Shown piece by piece: positions 44,723-54,809 of a DNA stretch of 64,000 nucleotides (its first letter is position 1; each line of letters starts with the position of its first letter). The DNA comes from Mesorhizobium sp. L-2-11 (GTDB taxonomy: Bacteria > Pseudomonadota > Alphaproteobacteria > Rhizobiales > Rhizobiaceae): contig NZ_AP023257.1 of assembly GCF_016756595.1 (NCBI RefSeq), forward strand, positions 2,124,001-2,188,000, read 5' to 3'. Made by a program: the position numbers and the translations under genes. The notes under the pieces are model-generated. The model was not told the DNA's origin. It made no database searches and saw only the letters and a program-made list of their open reading frames with translations.

Positions 44723-45344
44723 CAGGGCTCCGCACCCGCTGGTGGAGCCGGGCCTGTGGGTGGAGAGGATCGGCGACAAGGTTTTTCCCGAGCGTATGCC
44801 GGCGCTGTTCCTAGACCGCGACGGCACCATCAATGTCGATACCGACTACCCTAGCGATCCGGCCGACATCGTGCTGCGCGACGACATCGTGCCTGCTATC
44901 AGAGCTGCCAACCAGGCCGGAATCCCGGTCGTCGTGGTGACCAACCAGTCCGGCATCGCGCGTGGGTATTTTGACTGGAGCGTTTTCACCGACGTGAACG
45001 GCCGTGTTCTGGAACTGCTGCGCGATCAGGGCGCATTCGCGGACATGGTCCTTGCCTGCGCGTATCACGAGGCAGGCAGAGGGCCGCTGGCGATTGCCGA
45101 CCACCCAGTGCGCAAGCCCAATCCGGGCATGCTGCTCGAGGCGGCCGCGCGCCTCCGCCTCGATCTCCGGCGTTCACTCATCGTCGGCGACAAGCCGGCC
45201 GACATGGAGGCGGGGCGGCGTGCGGGCTTGTCGCGCGGCTGGCTGGTCGACGGCGAGGCGTCCGATCATGGCGGGTTCAGGGTTTCGCCGCTGCGGGACG
45301 GGAATGATCTCGACGGATTGCTGGCCGCAATCGAGGCACTATAA
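44715..45344 (+). CDS. gmhB: D-glycero-beta-D-manno-heptose 1,7-bisphosphate 7-phosphatase
   Basis: 209 residues of the HAD superfamily: FLDRDGTINVDTDY (nucleophile Asp), VVVTNQSGIARGYF, CAYHEAGRG (a degenerate zinc loop) and KPNPGMLLEAAARLRLDLRRSLIVGDKPADMEAG. It removes the 7-phosphate before adenylylation by HldE. The zinc-binding cysteines typical of GmhB are mostly missing (CAYH only). The ATG at 44715 overlaps gmhA; a GTG at 44712 is also possible. Confidence 0.92.
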   Translation: MADRAPHPLVEPGLWVERIGDKVFPERMPALFLDRDGTINVDTDYPSDPADIVLRDDIVPAIRAANQAGIPVVVVTNQSGIARGYFDWSVFTDVNGRVLELLRDQGAFADMVLACAYHEAGRGPLAIADHPVRKPNPGMLLEAAARLRLDLRRSLIVGDKPADMEAGRRAGLSRGWLVDGEASDHGGFRVSPLRDGNDLDGLLAAIEAL

Positions 45345-45422
45345 GATGTGCTGACACTCAGCCGGCCTGCAAATGGTAGGTTTCCTGCGCTTTCGGTCGT
45401 GACGCACCAGTCATCGAAGTCG

Positions 45423-45596
45423 GCGCCGCCCCTCATTGCCCTGCCGGGCATTTCTCCCCGTATAGTGACGGGGAGAAAGGGCTGGCCGCAACGTTGGCGT
45501 CCTTTTCTGTAACGCTGGAGATCGGCGAAACCGGCGACGACAGCTATACGTCACTATCCGGGGAGAAGGTGCCGGCAGGCGGATGAGGGGCAGCGC
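45423..45596. repeat. 174-bp inverted-repeat (MITE-like) element, complete copy
   Basis: Ends GCGCCGCCCCTCAT (45423-45436) and ATGAGGGGCAGCGC (45583-45596) pair at 13 of 14 positions. Inside each arm is a CTCCCCGTATAGTGACGGGG-like stem and its counterpart TATACGTCACTATCCGGGGA. No coding sequence is present. The same termini occur at 20402, 37822, 39353 and 63040. Confidence 0.8.
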
Positions 45597-45625
45597 TGGA
45601 ATCGGCGATTGCCCTGCCATCCCGA

Positions 45626-46102
45626 TCAAGCTGGAAACGCCACCAGGCCCTCGTCCTTGACGCGACGGATGGTCAGTGCCGTCCGCACCGTGTCGACATT
45701 CGGCGCCGAGGCCAGTTCCTCGATGACGAAGGTCTGAAAGGCGCCGAGGTCGCTCGCCACGCAATGCAGCAAGAAGTCGGACTCGCCCGACACCATCCAG
45801 GCGTCGCGAACGATCGGCCAGCCGCGGGTGCGTTCGGCGAAGGTCTTCAGTTCCGCGTCGGCCTGGTGATGCAGGCCGATGAGGCAGAAGGCGACGACAT
45901 CCAGGCCGAGCGCCGGCGCATTGAGCAAGGCGCGATAACCGCGGATGATGCCGGTCTCTTCCAGCCGCCTGACGCGACGCAGGCATGGCGGCGCCGAAAT
46001 GCCGACGCGGCCGGACAATTCAACATTGGTCATGCGCCCGTCGTGCTGAAGCTCGCGCAGGATTTTCCAGTCGATGGCATCGAGATCGGCTTTGAGCGGC
46101 AT
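45626..46102 (-). CDS. Lrp/AsnC-family transcriptional regulator
   Basis: 158 residues: LDAIDWKILRELQHDGRMTNVELSGRVGISAPPCLRRVRRLEETGIIRGYRALLN is the AsnC HTH, followed by an RAM/AsnC ligand domain (VVAFCLIGLHHQADAELKTFAERTRGWPIVRDAWMVSGESDFLLHCV). Regulators of this type sense amino acids. It is divergent from trxB; its target is not evident. Confidence 0.9.
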   Translation of the reverse strand: MPLKADLDAIDWKILRELQHDGRMTNVELSGRVGISAPPCLRRVRRLEETGIIRGYRALLNAPALGLDVVAFCLIGLHHQADAELKTFAERTRGWPIVRDAWMVSGESDFLLHCVASDLGAFQTFVIEELASAPNVDTVRTALTIRRVKDEGLVAFPA

Positions 46103-46354
46103 GGATACCTTCGGCCTTCACGCAAGAATCTTTCGTGATTTTGTAATTAAACGACTTTGGTGTCCATTCCATCCCCAGTGATTTTCGGGCAATCATGCGC
46201 CAGGATGTCCATGGATCGTCTGTTTGTGCGGAAGCTTTCCGGGGACGAAGGCCAGGTCGTCTTGCTGGCGCCGCCTGCAACACCTAGATTAGGGCCGAAA
46301 TCGATCCCTGTGCCGGACGCTTCATTGGCGTCCGGTTGTTGTGAAAGCCCTGAT

Positions 46355-47329
46355 ATGACGTCCAAGCACGCACCCGTTCTCATCATCGGCTCCGGTCCCG
46401 CCGGCTATACGGCGGCAATCTACGCCGCCCGCGCCATGCTGAAGCCGATGCTGGTCGCCGGCCTGCAGCAGGGCGGTCAGTTGATGATCACCACCGATGT
46501 CGAAAACTATCCCGGCTTCGCCGATCCGATCCAGGGTCCGTGGCTAATGGAGCAAATGCTGAAACAGGCCGAGCATGTCGGCACCGACGTCATCAACGAC
46601 ATCATCACCGAGGTCGATCTTAATGTGCGGCCGTTCCGCGCCAAGGGCGATTCCGGCGCCACCTATACCGCCGACGCGCTGATCATCGCCACCGGTGCGC
46701 AGGCGAAATGGCTGGGCATCCCGAGCGAACAGACTTTTATGGGCTTCGGCGTATCGGCCTGCGCCACCTGCGACGGTTTCTTCTATCGCGGCAAGGACGT
46801 CGCGGTCATCGGCGGCGGCAATTCGGCGGTGGAGGAGGCGCTTTACCTTTCCAATCTGGCCAAGAGCGTAACGGTCATCCACCGGCGCAGCGACTTCCGC
46901 GCCGAGCGCATCCTCAGCGAGCGGTTGTTCAAGAAAGACAATATCCGCGTCATTTGGGACACCGTGGTCGATGAGATCACCGGTCAGTCCGGCAAGATGC
47001 CGATGCCGCCGTCGGTGGAAGGGCTGAAGCTGCGCAATGTGGTGACTGGCCAGGAAATGCATCTGACGGTCGACGGGGTGTTCGTCGCGATCGGCCATGC
47101 GCCGGCGGTCGAGCTGTTCGCCGGCAAGCTGAAGCAGAAGCCGAACGGCTATCTGTGGACGGCGCCGGATTCGACCTGCACCGACGTGCCGGGCGTGTTC
47201 GCCGCCGGTGACGTGACCGACGACATCTACCGCCAGGCGGTGACGGCGGCGGGGCTCGGCTGCATGGCCGCGCTCGAGGCGGAAAAGTACCTCGCCGGGA
47301 TCGAAGTTCACCGCGAAGCGGCGGAGTAA
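46355..47329 (+). CDS. trxB: Thioredoxin-disulfide reductase
   Basis: 324 residues: FAD loop IIGSGPAGYTAAIYAARA (residues 10-27), redox centre CATC at 136-139 in SACATCDGFFYRG, NADPH loop VIGGGNSAVEEALYL and the C-terminal GVFAAGDVTDDIYRQAVTAAGLGCMAA. It keeps thioredoxin reduced using NADPH. The ATG at 46355 gives the usual length although the frame is open upstream. The lsrB-type gene follows by 73 bp, the arrangement known from S. meliloti and Agrobacterium. Confidence 0.96.
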   Translation: MTSKHAPVLIIGSGPAGYTAAIYAARAMLKPMLVAGLQQGGQLMITTDVENYPGFADPIQGPWLMEQMLKQAEHVGTDVINDIITEVDLNVRPFRAKGDSGATYTADALIIATGAQAKWLGIPSEQTFMGFGVSACATCDGFFYRGKDVAVIGGGNSAVEEALYLSNLAKSVTVIHRRSDFRAERILSERLFKKDNIRVIWDTVVDEITGQSGKMPMPPSVEGLKLRNVVTGQEMHLTVDGVFVAIGHAPAVELFAGKLKQKPNGYLWTAPDSTCTDVPGVFAAGDVTDDIYRQAVTAAGLGCMAALEAEKYLAGIEVHREAAE

Positions 47330-47402
47330 ACAAGCGGCCGAGAAAAGCCGCGCAAAAGCCTGATTTTTCATTCAAACGCCAAAAGAACAAGCGAGGGGCG
47401 TT

Positions 47403-48299
47403 ATGGCGTTGGACTGGGACAAGCTACGCGTGTTTCACGCTGCAGCGGAAGCTGGGTCGTTTACCCATGCCGCCGAGACACTGCATCTGTCACAATCGGC
47501 GATCTCGCGGCAGGTCAGCGCGCTCGAACATGATGTCGGCGTGCCGCTGTTCAATCGCCATGCCCGCGGCCTGGTGCTGACCGAGCAGGGTGAAATGCTG
47601 TTCCGCACGGCGCATGACGTGCTGATGAAGCTGGAGACGATCAAGACGCGGCTGACCGAGGCCAAGGATCGGCCTTCCGGCGTGCTTAGGGTGACGACCA
47701 CGGTGGGGCTCGGTGCCGGCTGGCTGACCGAGCGCGTGCAGGAATTCATCGAACTCTATCCCGAGATCAGCCTGCAACTGATCCTGGCGAACGAGGAACT
47801 CGACCTCACCATGCGCCGGGCAGACTGCGCGATCCGGCTGCGCCAGCCGCAGCAGCCCGACCTTATCCAGCGCCGCCTGTTCACCGTGCATTTCCATCTG
47901 TACGCCGCCCCTTCCTACGTCAACAAATATGGCAAGCCGGCGTCGATCGCCGAGTTGAAGAGCCATCGCATCGTCACCTTCGGCGTGCCGGTGCCGGCGC
48001 ATCTGTCGGAATTGAACTGGCTGGAAACGGTCGGCGATTTCGAAGGCGGGCAAAGGGTGCCGACGCTGCAGATCAACGACATATTGTCGATCAAGCGCGC
48101 AGTTCAGGGTGGCGCCGGCATCGCCATGCTGCCCGACTATGTGGTCAGCAAGGATTCAGGCCTGGTGCAGTTGCTGCCGGAGACCGAAGTGCCGTCCTTC
48201 GACACCTATTTCGCCTATCCCGACGCGATGAAGAACCAGGCGAAGCTGCACGTCTTCCGCGATTTCATCGTCGCCAAGGCCCGAAGCTGGTCGTTCTAA
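47403..48299 (+). CDS. lsrB: LysR-family regulator of the LsrB/VtlR type
   Basis: 298 residues opening MALDWDKLRVFHAAAEAGSFTHAAETLHLSQSAISRQVSALE, which I recognise as the start of LsrB (Sinorhizobium) and VtlR (Brucella, Agrobacterium). These control cell-surface polysaccharide, redox genes and the AbcR2 small RNA and are needed in host infection. Location right after trxB and just upstream of an AbcR-like sRNA locus supports the call. Confidence 0.85.
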   Translation: MALDWDKLRVFHAAAEAGSFTHAAETLHLSQSAISRQVSALEHDVGVPLFNRHARGLVLTEQGEMLFRTAHDVLMKLETIKTRLTEAKDRPSGVLRVTTTVGLGAGWLTERVQEFIELYPEISLQLILANEELDLTMRRADCAIRLRQPQQPDLIQRRLFTVHFHLYAAPSYVNKYGKPASIAELKSHRIVTFGVPVPAHLSELNWLETVGDFEGGQRVPTLQINDILSIKRAVQGGAGIAMLPDYVVSKDSGLVQLLPETEVPSFDTYFAYPDAMKNQAKLHVFRDFIVAKARSWSF

Positions 48300-48396
48300 A
48301 GCGCGTCGTGTTTTGTTTTGAACGGATACGTGCGAGGCGCTACTCGTCCTGACCTGAATCTCAACACACCCGAAACGGCGCAGCTCCGATTCCGAC

Positions 48397-48894
48397 TCAC
48401 CCGCGCCACCGCGTCAGGCGGGGTAGCCAGCCTGGAACGGCATGGCGGTAGGCCTCGTACTCGGCGCCATAGCGGCGGGCAAGCGTCGGTTCCTCATGGA
48501 ACTTCACGAACGAGACCATGGCGACGGCGGCGATAGCGGCATAGGCGACGAGAGCCGCGCTCGAAAACAGCAGCGCCTGGCCAAGGATGATCGCCAGCAC
48601 AGCCACATACATCGGGTTGCGGACATGGCGGTAGATGCCGCCGACAACCAGTCGCTCGGTTGGCGCGACCGGAGCGGGCGTGCCGAGGCCTTCGAGAGCA
48701 AAACGGGCGAAGGCATGAAGCAGCAAGACCGTTGCGGCGCCAATCAGGACCCAGCCGCCCACGACCAGGCCGAGCTGGGTCGACCATGGCAGACGATAGC
48801 GATCGGTCAACAGCCAGGGCAGCAATCTCGCGACCACGCCGGGCGCTGCGATGAAGAACAGCGCGCTGCCGGCGATCGCCTGACGGGTCCTCAT
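48397..48894 (-). CDS. Isoprenylcysteine/phospholipid methyltransferase-like membrane protein
   Basis: 165 residues with four or five hydrophobic segments and the ICMT/PEMT hallmark GGIYRHVRNPMYVAVLAIILG (SAM-binding RHPxY-type motif), then FHEEPTLARRYGAEYEAYRHAVPGWLPR. Such proteins methylate lipids or carboxyl groups at membranes, but the substrate is unknown. AAGGA before the ATG at 48894 fixes the start over 48960. Confidence 0.87.
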   Translation of the reverse strand: MRTRQAIAGSALFFIAAPGVVARLLPWLLTDRYRLPWSTQLGLVVGGWVLIGAATVLLLHAFARFALEGLGTPAPVAPTERLVVGGIYRHVRNPMYVAVLAIILGQALLFSSAALVAYAAIAAVAMVSFVKFHEEPTLARRYGAEYEAYRHAVPGWLPRLTRWRG

Positions 48895-49170
48895 CGGGGC
48901 TTCCTTGGCCGCGATTTTCGGGCCGATGCGTGTCTGCCGCAAAAATAATGGCTGCCGCAAAAATAAACGCGCGCTGCCTGATTCGCCATCACTCGTTGTT
49001 TTCTGCGTTCTGGACCGAAATTCGGCGCTGATTGGCTATTTCGCAATGATTCTTGACTGGCTGCGCACCTCATTTCGCGATTCTTCTGGTCCTACGAGGC
49101 CAAGCAACGGGTTAGACCACAGCCTGTGTCATTTTGCATGCGAGTGTTGCAAAATAGATGCTTGTTTCTT
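48895..49170. other. Intergenic DNA, no gene seen
   Basis: Contains a short direct repeat GGCTGCCGCAAAAATAA-type (GCTGCCGCAAAAATA twice near 48938-48966) and AT-richer sequence than its surroundings. No open frame with a ribosome site and no terminator were found. It forms the upstream region of the sRNA candidate at 49198. Confidence 0.5.
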
Positions 49171-49191
49171 GGGCACGATGAGCACATATAT
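49171..49191 (+). promoter_or_regulatory. Candidate promoter of the AbcR-like sRNA
   Basis: A CTTGTTTC -35-like element at 49171-49178 and a CATATAT -10-like element at 49184-49190 are about 17-18 bp apart, placing a start site close to 49198. Assignment is by eye. Confidence 0.45.
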
Positions 49192-49197
49192 GGACCA

Positions 49198-49311
49198 TCT
49201 CCTGGGCGCGTTCTCCTCCCATTAGCGCCCTCGAGTGTTCCCCTCTGGAGGTTAGCCTTAACAGGCACTTCCAATCAAACTCAGCCGGATCTTCGTTGAT
49301 CCGGCTTTTTT
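49198..49311 (+). ncRNA. abcR: AbcR-type (alpha-r15 family) trans-acting small RNA
   Basis: The predicted RNA of about 114 nt begins with hairpin GGGCGC (49204-49209) / GCGCCC (49225-49230) whose loop shows TTCTCCTCCCATTA, an anti-Shine-Dalgarno motif like that in the first loop of alpha-r15 RNAs. An unpaired TTCCCCTCTGGAGG region follows, then a strong terminator (49283-49311). AbcR RNAs repress many ABC-transporter mRNAs with Hfq. In Sinorhizobium and Agrobacterium they are encoded next to the lsrB/vtlR gene, as here. The 5' end is estimated. Confidence 0.75.
49283..49311 (+). terminator. Rho-independent terminator of the AbcR-like sRNA
   Basis: AGCCGGATC-TTCGTT-GATCCGGCT followed by TTTTTT: nine perfect pairs and a full T-run. 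Confidence 0.93.
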
Positions 49312-49529
49312 GTATCCCGGACCCTGCCGGCGCTGACGCAAAGCCGACCGAAATTGTCATGTAACAGTGACATGTAACCTCAGGTAACATGTCGCAGGCG
49401 CGCAGCATCGACTAAGCAGATCATAGGACGCGGTGTGGTTCGTGCGGGAGATGGGGGCATCACTCGGACGATCCGGGCTCAGGCGGCTACCGCGTCCGAA
49501 CCATTCTTCCGCTGAGGCTGTCAAGCGTT

Positions 49530-49620
49530 GGCGGCATGTGCGGCGGACCTGCCGCTTCGCCTCCCACGAAGACGGTCCGCAAGAGAACGGCGTCCGGATC
49601 ATTTCCGGACGCCGTTCCTT
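49530..49620 (+). ncRNA. Possible second sRNA with an anti-Shine-Dalgarno loop
   Basis: GCGGACC and GGTCCGC enclose a hairpin CTTCG-CCTCCCA-CGAAG (49555-49571) whose 7-nt loop is an anti-SD sequence. It is followed by a 13-bp stem AACGGCGTCCGGA (49586-49598) / TCCGGACGCCGTT (49604-49616) but only CCTTGTGTTCT after it. Tandem AbcR1/AbcR2 genes are known in relatives, which raises the chance; the long stem could equally be the 3' end of the EF-G-like gene. Confidence 0.35.
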
Positions 49621-49655
49621 GTGTTCTGCAGCCTGACTGTCGCCAAGTCCCAGTG

Positions 49656-51707
49656 TCAGGCGGCCTTGCCATTGGCGTTCAACGCCTCGTCGGCCAGGCG
49701 GCCGGTGAGTTCGGCCATATGGTCGAAGCTGGCACGATAGCTGGCCACGCCCGCGGTGGCCGAACGCAGCTCGATGATCAGATCGCCGATCTCGGCCTGC
49801 GGCATGGTCGCCTCGACGACATCCCATCCCGGCCAGCCGGGCCGCGCATCGTAGCCGAGGATTTGGCCGCGCCGCTGCGGGATCAGGGCGATGATTTTCG
49901 ATGTCGCGTCGGACGGCGTGACGATTTCCACCTTCATGATCGGTTCAAGCAGCACCGGCGAGCAGGCGGCCATGCCTTCCTTCATCGCCAGCTTCGCCGC
50001 CATCTGGAAGGCCATGTCCGACGAATCGACAGAATGATAGGAGCCGTCGGACAGGTTGACGGCGACGTCGACCACCGGAAAGCCGAGCGGGCCCGATTTC
50101 AGATAATCGCGCACGCCGGCCTCGACCGACTGGATATAGGTTTTCGGCACGGCGCCGCCGGTGATGGTGTCGGTGAACTGGAAGCCGGAGCCGCGCGGCA
50201 GCGGCTTGATTTCGATCACCACGTCGCCGAACTGGCCATGGCCGCCCGACTGCTTCTTGTGACGGCCACGCTGCTGCGCCGCTTTGCGGATCGTCTCGCG
50301 GTAAGGCACGGCCGGTGGATGGCCTTCGACCGGAATCTGGTTCTTGCCCTCCAGCCGCTCGCGCACGACACGCAGATGCATTTCGCCATGGCCCGACAGC
50401 ACGGTTTCAGCCGAATCCTGATTGTGGCGCACGCTGAGCGAGGGATCTTCTTCGGCAAGGCGGTGGATGGCCGCCGACATCTTGACCTCGTCCTTGCGTT
50501 CCTTCGGTCGCAACGCAAAAGCAAAGACCGGTTGCGGCGGCGCCAGCGTGACCAAGGGCTTGGTGCCGCCCTTGATCGAGCTCAAGGTCTGACCGGTCGT
50601 GACCTCGTCCATCTTGCCGAGCGCGACCGTGTCGCCGGCCGGGGCCGAGGTGAGCTTGGTCTGGTCCTTGCCGAGCATTCTGTAGATGCCGGAGACCTTT
50701 GCCGTCGCGCCGTTCGAAAGGAACAGCTCGGAGGCGTCGGCAAGCTGGCCGGACAGGATGCGAGAGATCGACAGCTTGCCGCCATGCGCGGTGTGGATGG
50801 TCTTCATCACCTGGACCACGGTCGCAGTGCCGTCAGGTGCGCCGAGGCGCTTGCGCGTTGCTTCAACATCAGGGGCGTCGTGGCGGATCGTTTTCAGCAG
50901 CCGCAGCACACCATTGCCCTTCTCGGCGGTGCCGATCAGCACCGGCGTCACGGCACCATCGCGCAAGTCGGCGGCCAGGTCGTCGAAGATAGCGTCCTTG
51001 GGCGGCTCGATTTCGTCGAGCAGCTGCTCCATCAGTTGATCATCATGGTCGGCGAGCGTCTCCAGCATGGAAAAGCGCGCTTCGAGCTCGCGCGCCTTGT
51101 CGTCGCTGGGGATCTGGGCGACCTCGCTTTCGGCATATTCGCGATAGATGTAGGCGCGCTCCAGCGCCAGATCGATCGAGCCGATCACCACGCCGTCCTT
51201 GCGCAGCGGGATCTGGCGCAGCAGCAAAGGCAACGAGCTTGCCGGCTGCAGCATCTTCAGCGTCTCGCGCACGCCTGATGTCGCCTTGTCGACCTTGTTG
51301 AGGAACATGATGCGCGGCACGCCGAGATCGTCGAGCTTGCGCATGATCAGCTGCAGGGCAGGGATCTTCTTCTCGTCGGCTTCGGCGACGACCACGGCGA
51401 TGTCGCAGGCGGCCAGAACCGGCTCTGCCTCGAAGGAGAATTCGATGGAGCCGGGACAATCGACGAAGGTGAGTTGCTCGCCCATGAAGTCGGTGGTGGC
51501 AAACGTCGCCTCAACGCTCATGGCGTGGGCGCGTGCCTCGGGCGAATGATCGGAAACTGTGTTTCCCGAGGAGACCGGATTCTGGCGGGGGATGGCGCCC
51601 GTGCGGGCCAATATGGCTTCGAGAAGTGTCGTCTTACCGCTTGCAAAGGGACCGACTATGGCAACGCATTTCGGTCCCGTGCGTCGTCCTCCGGCGCGAG
51701 TTCCCAT
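49656..51707 (-). CDS. Elongation factor G-like translational GTPase
   Basis: 683 residues with all five EF-G domains: P-loop IVGPFASGKTTLLEAIL, switch DCPGSIEFSFE in place of DTPGH, and NKVDK; domain IV has SGGHGQFGDVVIEIKPLP and the C-terminus is an EF-G C domain. The altered P-loop (GPFASGKT) and G3 mark the EF-G-like group separate from canonical FusA, whose role is unclear. GGAGGTCAGTC precedes the ATG at 51707, so the longer frame from 51812 is rejected. Confidence 0.9.
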   Translation of the reverse strand: MGTRAGGRRTGPKCVAIVGPFASGKTTLLEAILARTGAIPRQNPVSSGNTVSDHSPEARAHAMSVEATFATTDFMGEQLTFVDCPGSIEFSFEAEPVLAACDIAVVVAEADEKKIPALQLIMRKLDDLGVPRIMFLNKVDKATSGVRETLKMLQPASSLPLLLRQIPLRKDGVVIGSIDLALERAYIYREYAESEVAQIPSDDKARELEARFSMLETLADHDDQLMEQLLDEIEPPKDAIFDDLAADLRDGAVTPVLIGTAEKGNGVLRLLKTIRHDAPDVEATRKRLGAPDGTATVVQVMKTIHTAHGGKLSISRILSGQLADASELFLSNGATAKVSGIYRMLGKDQTKLTSAPAGDTVALGKMDEVTTGQTLSSIKGGTKPLVTLAPPQPVFAFALRPKERKDEVKMSAAIHRLAEEDPSLSVRHNQDSAETVLSGHGEMHLRVVRERLEGKNQIPVEGHPPAVPYRETIRKAAQQRGRHKKQSGGHGQFGDVVIEIKPLPRGSGFQFTDTITGGAVPKTYIQSVEAGVRDYLKSGPLGFPVVDVAVNLSDGSYHSVDSSDMAFQMAAKLAMKEGMAACSPVLLEPIMKVEIVTPSDATSKIIALIPQRRGQILGYDARPGWPGWDVVEATMPQAEIGDLIIELRSATAGVASYRASFDHMAELTGRLADEALNANGKAA

Positions 51708-52051
51708 GACTGACCTCCACTCAGGCGTTTCCCTGGGAGCGGCGGCCGGCCTGTCGACCGTCGCGGGCGGGGCGTTTTTCAGTTTGCCACCTACCCAAAG
51801 GCATCGTCCCACGGGTTAGCCGGGAGGGCAAGTGATTTGAGATCGGAGGATCGCCATGTCGCGGATGTTGAGCCATGAATCGGCGAGCCGTAGGATGCGG
51901 GCCTGGGCTTCGCGTCAATCCCGTGACAGGGCCCGTCGCCGAACGGCAGCAAAAGCGGTTGCGCCATGATGGTTATCGGATGAAAGTACCCCTTCCTGCG
52001 ACAGAACGGTCGTCGCCGACCGATCCGCCATCAGCTTGAGGACTCGCGACG

Positions 52052-52447
52052 ATGAAGATCATTGCTTGCGGCAGCGTGCCGACCGTCATTGCGCCGGAAA
52101 ACTACTTCACCGGCCGCGTGTGGCAGACGCCGATCATCGAGAAGGAAGCGCCGGCGCGGCTACGCGCCGTCATGGTCGGTTTCGAGCCCGGCGCGCGTAC
52201 CCACTGGCATACGCATCCGCTAGGCCAGACGCTCTATGTCGTGTCCGGCGCCGGCCTCGCACAAAGCTGGGGCGAGCCGATGCAGGTAATCAGGGCCGGC
52301 GACGTCATCTCGTTTGCGCCTGACGAAAAGCATTGGCACGGCGCCGGTCCAAAATCGGCGATGGCACATATCGCCATGCAGGAGGCGCTCGACGGCGTCC
52401 ATGCCGACTGGCTGGAGAAGGTGACAGACGAGCAGTATGGCGGCTGA
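52052..52447 (+). CDS. Cupin-domain protein
   Basis: 131 residues: a single cupin barrel with metal-ligand motif FEPGARTHWHTHPLGQTLYVVSGAG (GxxxxxHxHxxxxE/QxxYVxxG) and second motif PDEKHWHGAGPKSAMAHI. Similar to small carboxymuconolactone-decarboxylase-associated cupins (YurT/HTH-cupin type). The stretch THWHTHP keeps all three metal ligands. Function unknown; alone between divergent genes. Confidence 0.87.
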   Translation: MKIIACGSVPTVIAPENYFTGRVWQTPIIEKEAPARLRAVMVGFEPGARTHWHTHPLGQTLYVVSGAGLAQSWGEPMQVIRAGDVISFAPDEKHWHGAGPKSAMAHIAMQEALDGVHADWLEKVTDEQYGG

Positions 52448-52506
52448 GGCTTTTGAGCCCACTAAACCAAGCCCGATTGCGAGCCGGGTGTTCGAGATGC
52501 GCCAGA

Positions 52507-53811
<1,305 letters not shown>

Positions 53812-53915
53812 TCAAATCCCCGGCAAATCCGGCAACAATAAATTCACTTACACGCGGTAAAAACTCCGGGTGGCTGGATCACGACCCATTCCACCAGTCT
53901 CGCAACGGAGGAACC

Positions 53916-54809
53916 GTGTCGCGCAGCATCGATCTTGCCCATATCGTCCGTCACGACGACGGCACCGCCAGCGGTGTCTGGGGCAATTATACGCTGCAAA
54001 GCGCCTTCCAGCCGATTTTCGCCTTCAGCAACGGCAAATTGTCCATCACCGGATTCGAGGGGCTGATCCGGCCGTTCCGCGACGCCGAGCCGCAGTCGCC
54101 GGTGAGTTTTTTCAACGCCTGTCCGGCGGTCGACCGCCTGCATATCGAAGCGCTGACGAGGACGCTGCATCTTTTGAACGCCGGCGCCTGCCTGCCACAG
54201 GACGCATCCATCTTCATCAACTTCGATCCGTCGGTGTTCACCGATCGCAGCATCGCCGACAAGGCGCTGCGCGACATGCGGCTGGTGCTGCATGAGGCTG
54301 GGATCGATGCGAACCGCGTCGTCTGCGAGGTGACCGAGCAGAAATCGGCGTCGCAGGAAACGCTCTACAATTTCGTCGAGGCGCTCAGGGCCAACGGGTT
54401 TCGCATCGCTGTCGACGACTACGGCGCCGAAGAGTCCGATATCAACCGGATCAAGGAACTCAGGCCTGACATCGTCAAGTTCGACGCCCACTGGATCATG
54501 CAACTGATGGATTCCGGCGCCGGCTTCGCGCTGCTGACCGCCATGGTGGCAAGTTTCGAACAGCAAGGCATCCGCACCGTGTTCGAGGGTATCGAGGAGA
54601 GCTGGCAGCTTGAACTGGCCGAGAAATCGGGAGCCTCGATGGTGCAGGGATTCGCGCTGGCGCGCCCGGAGCTTGCACCGACCAGCTTTCACGTCTTCGG
54701 CAACGACCGGCAGATGCCGGTGACAGCGCCTGACGCCGGCGAGGCGCCTGCGACCGTCTCGCCTTCGCCGCGGCCGAAACGGGCTTTCGGACGCAAGGTG
54801 GTGCCATGA
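53916..54809 (+). CDS. EAL-domain protein, probable c-di-GMP phosphodiesterase
   Basis: 297 residues, a single EAL domain with no membrane or sensor domain. Key positions are present: GFEGLIRPF for the EAL motif, INFDPSVF (Asn), CEVTEQ (Glu), AVDDYGAEESD (Asp-Asp), IVKFDAHW (Lys), FEGIEE (Glu) and VQGFALARP. The loop after DD differs from DDFGTG, which could affect activity. A GTG start at 53916 follows GGAGG by four bases. ATGA overlap with the next EAL gene. Confidence 0.85.
   Translation: MSRSIDLAHIVRHDDGTASGVWGNYTLQSAFQPIFAFSNGKLSITGFEGLIRPFRDAEPQSPVSFFNACPAVDRLHIEALTRTLHLLNAGACLPQDASIFINFDPSVFTDRSIADKALRDMRLVLHEAGIDANRVVCEVTEQKSASQETLYNFVEALRANGFRIAVDDYGAEESDINRIKELRPDIVKFDAHWIMQLMDSGAGFALLTAMVASFEQQGIRTVFEGIEESWQLELAEKSGASMVQGFALARPELAPTSFHVFGNDRQMPVTAPDAGEAPATVSPSPRPKRAFGRKVVP

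Noticed and set aside
49536..51278. 580-residue plus-strand frame
   Set aside because: Antisense to the EF-G-like gene; arginine- and glycine-rich without any motif.
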